From an uncultured Planctomycetales bacterium (GTDB lineage Bacteria; Planctomycetota; Planctomycetia; Pirellulales; S012-138): a stretch of DNA of 64,000 bases. The notes beneath the pieces were generated by a model that did not search any database, was not told the DNA's origin, and saw nothing but the letters and a program-made list of their open reading frames with translations. Each line of letters starts with the position of its first letter. The first letter of the stretch is position 1. Shown here piece after piece: positions 42,359 through 50,963 of the stretch. A program made the translations under genes and the position numbers. Location: assembly GCA_937982665.1 (NCBI GenBank), contig CALJLD010000036.1, positions 50,724 through 114,723 on the forward strand, in the 5' to 3' direction.

Positions 42359-42957
42359 TGGACCCGGCGGTCGGCCTCGTTCAGTCATACTTAAGGATGA
42401 ACGGCTTCTTTACCGTGACCGAGTTCCCTGTCGTCGCCCGGTCGCATGGAGCGGGTGAAACGCTGACCGATATCGATATCCTGGCGATACGCTTTCCTCA
42501 AGCTGGCCGTTGGATCCCTGGCACCGGAGCAATGCTTCCACCAGATCCAATGATTGATGCCGACGATAACCAAATGTTGATGATCATTGGCGAAGTCAAA
42601 GAGGGGAAATCTCGATTTAATCGGTCAGTCCGAGACAAGAGGGTCATCGGGACGGTGATTCGGCGGTTCGGCTGCTGTTCTAACAACCCAGACGAGACGG
42701 CGCGCACCGTCGTCGAGCATGGGTTTTCGGACACGATTGTTGGAATGGGGATGCCGTGCCACATCCAGTGGACAGTCTTTGGCGGGACTTCGCCGCACGG
42801 CGACCTCCCCTATCACGTCATCCCCCTCAGGCATGTCGTTCGATTTCTAACCAACGCCATTCAGGAACACCGAGACGTGTTCCTGAATTCGCAATCGAAA
42901 GACGAAGCGCTTGGCTTGTTAACGCTCCTGGCCAAGGTCGGGCTTCAATTGAAGTGA
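42358..42957 (+). CDS. Predicted PD-(D/E)XK-like nuclease-fold protein
   Basis: 199 residues; the ATG shares a base with the upstream TGA, so the two genes are coupled. The segment TLTDIDILAIRFP followed some 40 residues later by MIIGEVKEGKSRFN gives the D...E-x-K order of PD-(D/E)XK nucleases, preceded by a helix with QSYLRMNGFFTVTEFPVV, as in restriction-endonuclease-like folds. I do not know a characterised homologue. Its place after a copper ATPase and a SLOG protein is unexpected. Fold call is by motif only. Confidence 0.55.
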   Translation: MDPAVGLVQSYLRMNGFFTVTEFPVVARSHGAGETLTDIDILAIRFPQAGRWIPGTGAMLPPDPMIDADDNQMLMIIGEVKEGKSRFNRSVRDKRVIGTVIRRFGCCSNNPDETARTVVEHGFSDTIVGMGMPCHIQWTVFGGTSPHGDLPYHVIPLRHVVRFLTNAIQEHRDVFLNSQSKDEALGLLTLLAKVGLQLK

Positions 42958-43004
42958 ACAATCTCAGCATCGGACAACGGTGCACATCAGTCTGGAGTTG
43001 AAGA

Positions 43005-43211
43005 ATGAGCTTCAGCCACTATTTGAAAATGCTTGCCGGCTGCGTTCTGCCGTTCTTGCTCATTTTCTTGTTGCCACTCATCGGCGTCCAAGAAAGCGTG
43101 ACTCTGCTCTTGGCGATCATTCTGATGTTCGCTTGCCATTTGTTCATGATGCGTGGCCATGCGATGGGCAATAGTGATGAACACGACTCTCATGGAGACA
43201 GAAAATCATGA
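43005..43211 (+). CDS. Small membrane protein (DUF2933-like)
   Basis: 68 residues, two TM helices (MLAGCVLPFLLIFLLPLIGV; LLLAIILMFACHLFMMRGHA) and a His/Asp tail. The CHLFMM-x-GHA pattern recalls DUF2933, small proteins often beside copper P-type ATPases. Overlaps the next gene by four bases. Confidence 0.65.
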   Translation: MSFSHYLKMLAGCVLPFLLIFLLPLIGVQESVTLLLAIILMFACHLFMMRGHAMGNSDEHDSHGDRKS

Positions 43212-43486
43212 ACACACTTAGTCCAACTCGCTTTGGATTCGCTCTTGCCGTCGGATCAGCGCTGGCCTACTTGGGGTGCGTGGTCGTTATGTCTACCGTT
43301 TCCCACGACGTCGCGATTCGCTTCTTCAATAGCATCATGCATGGGTTGGACGTTGAGCCAATTATGCGTTGGGACATGCCATGGTGGGAGATGACCATTG
43401 GCGTCCTGGAGATCTTTATCCTGGGCTGGCTCTTCGGCGCGATCGTCGCTGCGTTCTACAATTTCCGACTTCCACGGAAGAAGTGA
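43208..43486 (+). CDS. Small membrane protein (DUF5676-like)
   Basis: 92 residues, two TM helices (ALAVGSALAYLGCVVVMST; TIGVLEIFILGWLFGAIVAA) around a short loop with FFNSIMHGLDVEPI. This fits the DUF5676 family, found near copper/silver resistance genes; its function is not known. Coupled to both neighbours by overlaps. Confidence 0.7.
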   Translation: MNTLSPTRFGFALAVGSALAYLGCVVVMSTVSHDVAIRFFNSIMHGLDVEPIMRWDMPWWEMTIGVLEIFILGWLFGAIVAAFYNFRLPRKK

Positions 43487-44136
43487 TGCACGACCAGCAC
43501 TATGCTTACGGCGCTTGGGGACTTGTGGTCACACTCGTCCTCGTTAGCTTGTTTTTCATCCTGCGTTTCTTGCCAAGCCGTACGCGAATGGAGCGACGTT
43601 CGGGCGGTGCTCTGATCGCCTTCATCATCGCGCTCTTCACAGAGATGTATGGCTTCCCGCTAACAATTTATCTGCTGACGCATTTTGTCGGCCTTCCAAT
43701 TCCATTGGACCACGTGAGCGGCCATCTGCTGGGAGACCTGATCACCTGGCTGGGTATCGGCAACGGTTGGTTCATCGTGATGTTGACGAGCAACATTCTG
43801 CTGATTCTGGGGATTTGGTTGATTAGCGCTGGATGGGAACAAGTACATCGTTCAGAAGGCCGACTTGTCACTGATGGCGTCTATCGTTACATGCGGCATC
43901 CACAGTACACGGGCATCTTCATCATCACGCTCGGATTCTTGATTCAATGGCCGACATTAACAACGCTGGTTCTGTGGCCCTTTGTCATTGCGATGTACGT
44001 GAGATTGGCGAAGCGAGAGGAAAAGGACGTTCTTCAGAAATTCCCGGCTGAATATCGCGAGTACATGGAACGCACCCCCATGTTCTTTCCCCGTTTCCGC
44101 AATGCCAAGTCGAGCGCTGCCGAGCACCAATCGTAA
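43486..44136 (+). CDS. Isoprenylcysteine methyltransferase-like membrane protein
   Basis: 216 residues from the ATG at 43486, overlapping the DUF5676-like stop. Several TM helices, with the ICMT/PEMT core near the C-terminus: GRLVTDGVYRYMRHPQYTGI then FIITLGFLIQWP and REEKDVLQKFPAEYREYM. The RHPQYTG and E..... motifs bind SAM at the membrane. Members are common in metal-resistance operons without a defined substrate. It ends the operon before the interrupted YHS gene. Confidence 0.8.
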   Translation: MHDQHYAYGAWGLVVTLVLVSLFFILRFLPSRTRMERRSGGALIAFIIALFTEMYGFPLTIYLLTHFVGLPIPLDHVSGHLLGDLITWLGIGNGWFIVMLTSNILLILGIWLISAGWEQVHRSEGRLVTDGVYRYMRHPQYTGIFIITLGFLIQWPTLTTLVLWPFVIAMYVRLAKREEKDVLQKFPAEYREYMERTPMFFPRFRNAKSSAAEHQS

Positions 44137-44154
44137 TTCCGATAGTGGAATACA

Positions 44155-44586
44155 ATGAGTGAATTAGGCTACCTACGTCAGCGGATTTGTGAGCAACTTT
44201 AGGTCGCTACGGCAAGGGGAGATCTCGGCAGGAGACATCTCGGTCAGCGAATGCGAGAAGTCAGCGATGCGGCGAAGCAATTTAACGTAGAGGCTGCGAG
44301 TGTTGTTCAAGAAGTGATCGTGCCACGGATGCAGCTAGTCGTGGAATTGTTAAAGAATGCTGAGCTTGTCGCACTGGACGCACAACGCCCATTTCGCGTG
44401 CAAACTCGCTTTCGGTATTCCGAAGAGTTGTTGGGGCCAGGCGTATTTGAATTGTCAATCGAAGGTAGAGCAGACGGATACGATCGGCTGACGATCCATT
44501 CGTCTTTGCGGCTCTATCCGGAATCACTGCACGCGAGTAGTACAAGCGCAAGTTCGTTCGGATTCCCAGTTAAACATCAGGCCGTC
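44155..44586 (+). pseudogene. N-terminal part of a YHS-domain gene, interrupted by IS21-type element
   Basis: From the ATG at 44155 the frame reads MSELGYLRQRICEQL, an amber TAG at 44200-44202, then continues in frame (RMREVSDAAKQF, VVQEVIVPRMQLVVELLKNA, RTRF-type strand with FELSIEGRADGYDRLTI) to the IS border. It lines up without gaps with the N-terminus of the intact YHS protein at 29821-30486 (M33 matches M33). So this is a paralogue carrying an early stop codon and split by the insertion. Its YHS domain is at 47282-47441. Confidence 0.75.
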
Positions 44587-44615
44587 TGTTGACGGCGTTC
44601 CAAAAGTGCAGCGCA
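44587..44615 (+). repeat. IS21-type left terminal inverted repeat
   Basis: TGTTGACGGCGTTCC with AAAAGTGCAGCGCA; about 23 of 29 positions match the inverted right end at 47253-47281. Confidence 0.75.
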
Positions 44616-44749
44616 GGGGATTGGCTGCGGCGGTCGAAAAGTGCAGCGCACAACTGTGCACCTGAGTGAGGCGGTGAGGCCGCCGGCGGAGAGAATGGCC
44701 GATTTGATCGGCCAGGCTTTCGCCGGGAGGCGGCCTGGTCTGCCGCGAG

Positions 44750-46270
44750 GTGCCGGGAGTGTATGTCGAGATGCAGTTTTGGGCCGAAGTCCGCTGCCGC
44801 GTGCTGGCGGAAGGGATGAGCCGGCGGCAAGCATGCCGCGAGTTCAACATCAACTGGCGAACCCTGGACAAGATCCTGGCGCACGAAGAGCCGCCCGGCT
44901 ATCGCCAGCAGCAGCCACGCAAGAAGCCAAAGATTGGGCCGTTCCTGCCGATCATCGAGGAGGTTCTTCAGGCCGACCGCACGGCACCGAAGAAGCAACG
45001 GCACACGGCCAAGCGGATCTGGGAGCGGCTGCGGGCCGAACATGGCTTCGATGGCGGTTACACGATCGTCAAGGACGCGGTCCGTTCCTGGAAGCTCTCA
45101 CACAAAGAAGCGTTCCTGCCGCTGTCACATCCACCCGGCGAAGCGCAAGTTGACTTCGGGTATGCCGACATCTGGTTGAACGGCGTGCAGACCAAGGTGG
45201 CGTTGTTCGTGATGACGCTGCCGTACTGTGGCGCGATCTTCTGCCAGGCGTTTCCGCGTGAATGCACAGAGTCGTTTCTGGAGGGCCATCGCCGGGCTTT
45301 TGAGTTCTTTGGCGGCGTGCCGCATCGCATCAGCTATGACAACAGCGCCATCGCCGCGGCCAAGATCCTCGGCAAGCGTGAGCGGAAGCTGACCCGCGAG
45401 TTCTTGCGACTCAAAAGCCATTACCTGTTCCAGGAACACTTCTGCCTGGTACGACGGGCCAACGAGAAGGGACACGTCGAACGCTTGCTGGGCGTAGCCC
45501 GCAAGAGCTACCTGGTGCCGCTGCCGCGTGTGGCGTCGTTGGAAGAGTTGAACGAGACGTTGGTCACCGACTGTCGCGAGAACCTCTCGCAGCGGACGCG
45601 TGGTAAGCCAGCCACGAAAGGCGAGCTGCTGGCCGAGGATCAGGCCAAGTTCCTGCCGCTTCCCAAGCAGGCGTTTGAAGCGCGGCGAGTGGAGCAGGCG
45701 CATGCCGACTCACTGTCACTGGTCCGCTTCGACAAGAACTCCTACTCCGTGCCGACCAAGCACGCCCACCGCACGGTGACGGTGGTGGCCACCCTTGCTG
45801 AAGTTCGCATCATCTTCGGCCATCAGTTGATCGCCAGGCATCAGCGTTGCTGGGAGCGCGAACAGACGTTCTACGAGCCGGTGCACTACCTGGCGTTGTT
45901 GGAGCGGAAGCCGGGTGGCTTCGATCACGCCAAGCCACTGGAACAGTGGGAGCTGCCAGCCTGCTTCGGCATCTTGCGGCGACGACTGGAAGCACGCTGG
46001 GACGGAACCTCACGCACCGGCGGCACGCGAGAGTTCATTCGCGTGTTGCGTCTCTTGGAACGCTTCTCGTTGAGTCAATTAACATCAGCTGTGGAGTATG
46101 CCTTGGACATCGACGTCCTGGATGCGGACAGCGTCCGCATGGTTCTGGAACATCGCGCTGAACGGCCGGTGGAGCTGTTCTCCTTGGATGGACGGCCGCA
46201 CTTGAGCCTGGTCCGCGTGCCGGCAACGGACGTGGCGATCTACGGAACTCTGCTGGAGGACCCAAGATGA
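44750..46270 (+). CDS. istA: IS21-family transposase IstA
   Basis: 506 residues starting at a GTG. The N-terminal helix-turn-helix is EGMSRRQACREFNINWRTLD. The DDE integrase core shows EAQVDFGYADIWL (first Asp), HRISYDNSAIA (second Asp) and RRANEKGHVERLLG (Glu), all intact. The C-terminal beta-barrel and helical tail are present. The frame is complete, so the transposase is probably active. It overlaps istB by four bases. Confidence 0.92.
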   Translation: MPGVYVEMQFWAEVRCRVLAEGMSRRQACREFNINWRTLDKILAHEEPPGYRQQQPRKKPKIGPFLPIIEEVLQADRTAPKKQRHTAKRIWERLRAEHGFDGGYTIVKDAVRSWKLSHKEAFLPLSHPPGEAQVDFGYADIWLNGVQTKVALFVMTLPYCGAIFCQAFPRECTESFLEGHRRAFEFFGGVPHRISYDNSAIAAAKILGKRERKLTREFLRLKSHYLFQEHFCLVRRANEKGHVERLLGVARKSYLVPLPRVASLEELNETLVTDCRENLSQRTRGKPATKGELLAEDQAKFLPLPKQAFEARRVEQAHADSLSLVRFDKNSYSVPTKHAHRTVTVVATLAEVRIIFGHQLIARHQRCWEREQTFYEPVHYLALLERKPGGFDHAKPLEQWELPACFGILRRRLEARWDGTSRTGGTREFIRVLRLLERFSLSQLTSAVEYALDIDVLDADSVRMVLEHRAERPVELFSLDGRPHLSLVRVPATDVAIYGTLLEDPR

Positions 46271-47046
46271 CCAAACGCGAAACCAAAACGACCGTCCTGT
46301 TGCAGCATCATCTCAAGCAACTCAAGCTGCCGACGATGCTGGCCGTATGTGAGAAGTTGGCCGCGCAAGCTGCTCATGACAACCTCGATCATCTAGCCTT
46401 CCTGCTGCAGCTGTGCGAGCAGGAACTGATCGATCGAGAACAGCGGGCTGCGCTAAGACGGTTGAAAGCGGCCAAGTTCCCGGCGCACAAGACGCTGGAC
46501 GAGTTCGACTTCGCTTCCCGGCCTAGCCTCAACAAGCCGCTGGTGTTGGAACTTCTGGCCGGTGATTACCTGGAGGCCAAAGAGAACGTGCTGATCGTCG
46601 GGCCCAGTGGAACGGGCAAGACACACGTGGCTTCGGCACTGGGCATCGCCGCCTGCGCCGCCGGCAAACGCGTGCGGTTCTTCCGCGTGACCGAACTGAT
46701 CACCTTCATGCTGGAGGCCAAAGAAGAGCGTCAACTCTTGCGGTTGCGACAGCAACTCGGCAAGCTGGACCTGTTGATCCTGGACGAACTGGGCTACGTG
46801 CCGGCGAGTAAGGCGGGCGCGGAACTCCTGTTTGACGCGATCTCCACCGCCTATGAGAGAAACAGCGTGATCGTGACGACGAACTTGCCGTTTGAAAACT
46901 GGACCGAAGTTCTGGGGAACGAACGGTTGACTGGCGCGGCCCTGGATCGCCTGACGCATCGTTGTCACATCCTGGAAGCGGCCGGCGAAAGCTACCGTCT
47001 CCAGGATGCCAAACGCAGAACTGGACGGCGAACCCGCAAGAAGTAA
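46267..47046 (+). CDS. istB: IS21-family ATPase helper IstB
   Basis: 259 residues with Walker A GPSGTGKTHVASAL and Walker B LDLLILDELGYV, followed by the sensor ERNSVIVTTNLPFENW. It is a DnaA/AAA+-type ATPase that helps IstA choose targets. Complete and coupled to istA. Confidence 0.93.
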   Translation: MTKRETKTTVLLQHHLKQLKLPTMLAVCEKLAAQAAHDNLDHLAFLLQLCEQELIDREQRAALRRLKAAKFPAHKTLDEFDFASRPSLNKPLVLELLAGDYLEAKENVLIVGPSGTGKTHVASALGIAACAAGKRVRFFRVTELITFMLEAKEERQLLRLRQQLGKLDLLILDELGYVPASKAGAELLFDAISTAYERNSVIVTTNLPFENWTEVLGNERLTGAALDRLTHRCHILEAAGESYRLQDAKRRTGRRTRKK

Positions 47047-47281
47047 TCAAGCACCAGATCGAGGCGGCGACCGAAAAACCTTCACCAACTCGCCGCGCTC
47101 ACGAGCAACATCATCACTGAACGTTAAGCTGGGCAGTTTCACCGCGGCCGCGCCTCGGCCCTTGAGAGGCCGGCGGGCCGCCAATCCTACGACACAACCC
47201 GCAGCCAAACGGAGAACCCAACCAAACCTAGCGCTGCACTATTCGACCGCCCCGCGCTGCATTATTCGAGCGCCGTTAACA
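47047..47281. repeat. Right end of the IS21 element, duplicated at 62253-62504
   Basis: Non-coding right end after istB, containing two copies of the GCGCTGCA-TATTCGA repeat and the terminal inverted repeat at 47253-47281. From 47030 to 47281 the sequence recurs apparently without change at 62253-62504. Confidence 0.8.
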
Positions 47282-47441
47282 TGATGATCGCATGAGCGAC
47301 TTTGTTCTTGACCCGGTGTGCGAGATGCGGTTCCCCAAAATGTATGCTGTAGCGGTCGAAGAGTATGAAGGGGCCTTGCTCTACTTTTTCACGGAACGCT
47401 GCCGGAAGGAATTTCAGGCACGCCCCCAAGCGTACTTGTAG
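47282..47441 (+). pseudogene. YHS-domain part of the interrupted gene
   Basis: Directly after the IS end the frame reads into MSDFVLDPVCEMRFPKMYAV, YFFTERCRKEFQARPQAYL and a TAG at 47439. This is a YHS domain with C and CRKEF cysteines, corresponding to the C-terminal domain of the intact paralogue at 29821-30486. Comparison of lengths suggests some 20 codons were lost at the insertion point. An ATG at 47292 could allow a 49-residue free YHS protein. Confidence 0.7.
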
Positions 47442-47488
47442 ATTGCTTTAACCTAGTGAAACTACTCAGTCGCAGTCCAAGGTCCATC

Positions 47489-48409
47489 ATGTCGACGCGT
47501 GTTAGCGAGATTCTCAGTTGGTACGAATCCGATTGCCCAGGTACGTTGGCCAATCTTCGCCGGATCTTAGGGCACGGGACGCTTGCCGACACGGGAAAGT
47601 TGGTCATCCTGCCGGTTGATCAGGGCTTTGAGCATGGTCCCGACCGTAGCTTCGCGCGCAATCCAGTTGCGAATGACCCCCTTTACCACTTCGATCTGGC
47701 GATCTCCGCCGGCTGCAGTGCGTTTGCAGCGCCGCTCGGCTTCTTGGAAGCTGGGGCTCGACGATTTGCTGGTGATTTGCCGCTGATCTTGAAGCTCAAT
47801 AACCACGAAATGTTGTTTGCAGACGGGAATCCGACGCAGGCTGTCACTGCCACAGTTGAAGATGCACTCCGCTTGGGTTGTTGTGGGATTGGGTTTACGG
47901 TTTATCCGGGGTCAGCTCACGCAACTACGATGTATCAGCAACTGAGGAAGATCGCGGCTAAGGCACGTCTTGCTGGCTTGGCGGTTGTTGTGTGGTCCTA
48001 TCCTCGGGGCGAGCAGTTAGCAAAGGACGATGAGACGGCAATCGATGTTATTTCTTATGCCGCCCACATCGCTGCGCAGCTGGGCGCCCACATAATTAAG
48101 GTCAAACTGCCGACAGAAAATGTGGCAAATCCAGATATCCGAAGCATCTATGATGAACTCGATGTACACATTGAGTCCGCTGCAGATCGCGTTCGGCATG
48201 TCGTCAGAAATGTGTTCGGCGGAAGAAGGATCATCGTGTTTTCCGGAGGTGCGCGGAAAGTGGATAGCGAGTTGTTGGAGGAAGTCCGCGCAATACGCGA
48301 TGGTGGCGGATTCGGTTCAATCGTGGGACGAAACGTGTTCCAAAGACCGAGGGAAGATGCTGTCGCGCTGTTGAGTAAATTCATGGCAATTTACTCTGAC
48401 GCGACTTGA
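47489..48409 (+). CDS. fbaB: Class I fructose-bisphosphate aldolase (DhnA/FbaB type)
   Basis: 306 residues from the ATG at 47489. The TIM-barrel is of the archaeal-type class I aldolase: KLVILPVDQGFEHGPDRSFA, FAAPLGFLEAGARRF, LILKLNNHEMLFADGN, GCCGIGFTVYPGS, HIIKVKLPTENV (the second Lys region is the Schiff-base site) and RIIVFSGGARKVDSELLEEV. It would cleave fructose 1,6-bisphosphate. Its place next to the YHS gene is probably historical. The stop overlaps the next ATG (TGATG). Confidence 0.9.
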   Translation: MSTRVSEILSWYESDCPGTLANLRRILGHGTLADTGKLVILPVDQGFEHGPDRSFARNPVANDPLYHFDLAISAGCSAFAAPLGFLEAGARRFAGDLPLILKLNNHEMLFADGNPTQAVTATVEDALRLGCCGIGFTVYPGSAHATTMYQQLRKIAAKARLAGLAVVVWSYPRGEQLAKDDETAIDVISYAAHIAAQLGAHIIKVKLPTENVANPDIRSIYDELDVHIESAADRVRHVVRNVFGGRRIIVFSGGARKVDSELLEEVRAIRDGGGFGSIVGRNVFQRPREDAVALLSKFMAIYSDAT

Positions 48410-48703
48410 TGATCGACGAAATCGAAGGCCTTCAACGCGAAGCCTACAGACAGGGAGAGGCCACATTTGAAGTTGTTGTATCCGCGGAACTCGACGTACT
48501 TCAAGCACGATTAGAGTTAGCAAGCACTTCTGAAGAGCGAAACAGAGTTCGTCGGGAGATGCTGGGGCCGGCAACTCAGCTGGAACAGATAGTCACGGAG
48601 CTATTCAAAGCGAGGCAATCAACTTCGGCCGACGTTCTGCGTGCGAAGTGTCTCCGCTTACGGCGAAACAGACCTCTTACTTGAAGGAGTGGCAGGCGAA
48701 TAA
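48409..48703 (+). pseudogene. Short coiled-coil protein of planctomycete type, frameshifted near its end
   Basis: Starts at the ATG overlapping the aldolase stop. The helix EAYRQGEATFEVVVSAELDV with LQARLELASTSEER and LFKARQSTSADVLRAKCLRL belongs to the planctomycete TolC-like coiled-coil type. As read, it stops at 48684 in an Arg-rich tail; shifting frame near 48662 gives AETDLLLEGVAGE-like helical residues and a stop at 48701. It is therefore either a damaged gene or a one-base sequence error. Confidence 0.5.
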
Positions 48704-49086
48704 TGGTTTCGCTGTGCAGCAAATCGTTAACGGCCAAGGCAGGTCGCAAAGCGCTCCCCCCGCGACTATCTTCGTAGCTTTTGATCCATACAGCGCAGAG
48801 CCCACAGCCGCGCAGGGCAAAGCGAGTTGTCCGCCAATATGCGCCGGTCGCAACAACTATGACTTAGTAAACGGCTTGGCTTGACCCTGGGTGGACTTGC
48901 CGAACGCCCAAGGATGGTGTCGCAGATGAATAATTTCAACGTCGAGTTACGCGCCGCAGAGGTGTGCTCTTCCCGATACGTCAAAGGGGTTCGTGAAATG
49001 CTTAGAATTCCAGTAAGTTGACAAAAAAATGCGATTGGTTGGTGCCACGCATTGACATTGTTCGCACGTCATGAGGGAACTGATTC
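48704..49086. other. Intergenic region without a supportable gene
   Basis: About 380 bp. No frame with protein-like composition was found. It must hold the promoter of the methyltransferase selenoprotein gene; a loose TTGACA (49018-49023) is seen about 60 bp before the ATG. Confidence 0.5.
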
Positions 49087-49821
49087 ATGCCCGAAGAAAT
49101 CAATGGCCTCCGAGCGAGTGTCCTGAAACGGTTCGCCTCAACTGCGGAATCGCCCGGCGATGAAGCGAAGTTTGCTGTCGGTCCGGAGATCGCTAAGCAA
49201 CTCGGCTACGATGGCGAGGAAATCGATGCATTGCCGGCGTCACTTACCGAGTCATTTTGCGGTGTAGGCAATCCACTGCTCCTTGGTCCAATACAACCAG
49301 GGGACATTGTCCTCGACCTGGGTAGCGGCGCTGGTATGGATAGCGTTCTTGCTGCACGGCGAGTCGGACCAAGCGGCAGAGTAGTTGGCGTCGATATGAC
49401 GCCAGCAATGATACGAAAGGCTCAACGAAACGCCACGATTCTGCATGTGGACAATGTCGACTTTCGCGAGGGACATCTTGAGTATCTACCCGTCGAAGAC
49501 AGCAGTGTGGATGTCGCCCTTACGAATGGCGTATTCAATCTGTGCACTGACAAACCAACCGTATTGCAAGAAGTTTGTCGTGTTCTAAAGCCCGGCGGTC
49601 GGCTTCAAATGGCTGACATTCTGTTGCACGAAGACGTCACACCGGAAGAAGTGGCCGACAAGGGCGCTTGGTCCGACTGAATTACCGGCGCGATTTGGGA
49701 GTGGTCGCTCCTGGAAATGCTGGCGAATGCGGGATTCATCAACGCCACTTTTCATGGCTGGACAGGTTATCACACGTCGTCCTGCACCGAAGGCGCCTTG
49801 TTTACGGCACAGAAGCCGTAG
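49087..49821 (+). CDS. Methyltransferase selenoprotein (in-frame UGA, Sec198)
   Basis: The class I methyltransferase (VLDLGSGAGMDSVLAARRVG, VVGVDMTPAMIRKAQRNA, FREGHLEYLPVEDSSVDVAL, CRVLKPGGRLQMADILL) runs to a TGA at 49678-49680 in AWSD-UGA, then the same frame continues with ITGAIWEWSLLEMLANAGFI and WTGYHTSSCTEGALFTAQKP to a TAG at 49819. The second part is what this ArsM/UbiE-like family carries next, with Cys or Sec after the WSD. Total 244 residues. A GGUC-loop hairpin follows the TGA. Arsenic or other metalloid methylation is possible but not shown. Confidence 0.8.
49678..49715 (+). promoter_or_regulatory. Bacterial SECIS-like element after UGA
   Basis: After the TGA and 22 nt, GGAGU (49698-49702) pairs with GCUCC (49707-49711) around the loop GGUC (49703-49706); G-U pairs can extend the stem outward. 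Loop content and distance fit the bacterial SECIS rules (small apical loop with an early G, 16-37 nt from UGA). Confidence 0.7.
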
Positions 49822-49854
49822 GCACATGATTTCTGGTGGACGCCATACGTCGAA

Positions 49855-50774
49855 TCAAGATTCCTCCATTTCTACTCCTCGCGACTTGCTAACCGTCGTT
49901 TCGAGAAAATCGAGCCAGGCGCGAACCGCTCGAGAAGGCAGCCGCTGCGTATCAGTGACCAGATACAGGTCGGGGACGGCCCGCATACCTTCGATCATTA
50001 CAAGAACAAGCCGCTTGTCTTGAATTTCTCGTGCGATTGCTCGTGTCGAAAGAAATGAAATACCGACGCCTCGTTCAACCGCAGCACGTATAGCATCGTT
50101 CGAGTTAACTTCCATTGAAAGCCTCAGGTCCGTGACCGCAAGGCCCGTCTTGGACAGTGCCTGCTCAACACAACGGCGACTGCCCGAATCGGTCTCTCGA
50201 ACAATCAGGGGCTGACCGCAGAGATCACTTGGGTCGATGGTTTTTCGTTCTGCAAATGGGTGGTCTGGCGCAACCACAAGGCTCAGTTCGTCCTGCGCAA
50301 CCGATTTGGCACACAAGGTCGCGGCACGGGGCAATTCGCCAACGAGCCCAACTTCGGCCGTACCCGACTCAACCGCCCGGATCGCCGATGCGCTATCAGA
50401 AACGGAAACGAATTCCTGTACGTTGGGGTATGCATGTCGGAACCTCACCAGTAGCTCCGGTAGCACTCGGACGGCACTGTACTGCACGCAATCTTGATCG
50501 TTCCGCTCACTTCAGTTGTCGGCTGCCCCGCCTCTTCGTGAATGCGGTCAGCCAGATCCAGTATCTGCTTGGCATACACGTAGACGCGGCGTCCGATTTC
50601 GGTCAGTACCACGGATCGCGGTCCGCGCTCAAACAGCGGCTTGGTGAGTTGTTTCTCAATCGCAGCCACGTGTTGACTGACGGCTGCCTGGGTCAGCCCC
50701 AGGGTTTTGGCTGCACGCGTAAAGCTCTGGGATTCAGCCGCGATCACGAAAGTTTGCAAATGTCGCATTTCCAT
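49855..50774 (-). pseudogene. LysR-family regulator, split by a one-base frameshift
   Basis: The start MEMRHLQTFVIAAESQSFTR with AAKTLGLTQAAVSQHVAAIE is a full LysR winged helix. The frame breaks near 50450 after IKIACSTVPSE and the ligand-binding domain continues in another frame with LPELLVRFRHAYPNVQEF through to residue SKSRGVEMEES at 49855. A single base change would rejoin them into about 306 residues. It may be a true pseudogene, a strain-specific shift or a sequencing error. Divergent from the TauE-selD genes, it would be their likely regulator if intact. Confidence 0.75.
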
Positions 50775-50963
50775 TCCGTCAATCATATCGCCCAGCCAAC
50801 GCTCGCTACACTGTATTTGCACGCGTCATCGAAGGCATAAGCAGCGCTTGGCCATGATAGTCGCCGGTATTACGCATCCTTCGGCTCTGGTGAGGTCAGA
50901 GTGTCGATATTCTTTTGAGTGCGTGATGTTTCGTGATGTTTAACAATCGGAGACACAACGGTC

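Larger units (their letters stand above)
44587..47281 (+). mobile_element. Complete IS21-family insertion sequence
   Basis: 2695 bp with istA and istB in the usual overlapping order. The termini are TGTTGACGGCG... and ...CGCCGTTAACA, an imperfect inverted repeat of about 29 bp. Inside each end the terminal sequence recurs (AAAAGTGCAGCGC twice at the left; GCGCTGCA-T/C-TATTCGA twice at the right), as known for IS21 transposase binding. No matching direct target duplication is visible (flanks GCCGTC and TGATGA), which suggests a deletion or rearrangement beside it. Confidence 0.88.

Noticed and set aside
44200..44202. UAG in the YHS gene as another recoded codon
   Set aside because: It is amber, has no supporting hairpin, the paralogue has an ordinary residue there, and the gene is already broken by the IS.
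44251..44592. A 113-residue protein that appears to be an intact gene
   Set aside because: Its end is inside the IS21 terminus and its start is internal to a longer frame that aligns with a paralogue; it is the left part of an interrupted gene.
44579..47290. Target-site duplication of the IS21 element
   Set aside because: The bases on both sides (GCCGTC and TGATGA) do not match, so none is claimed.
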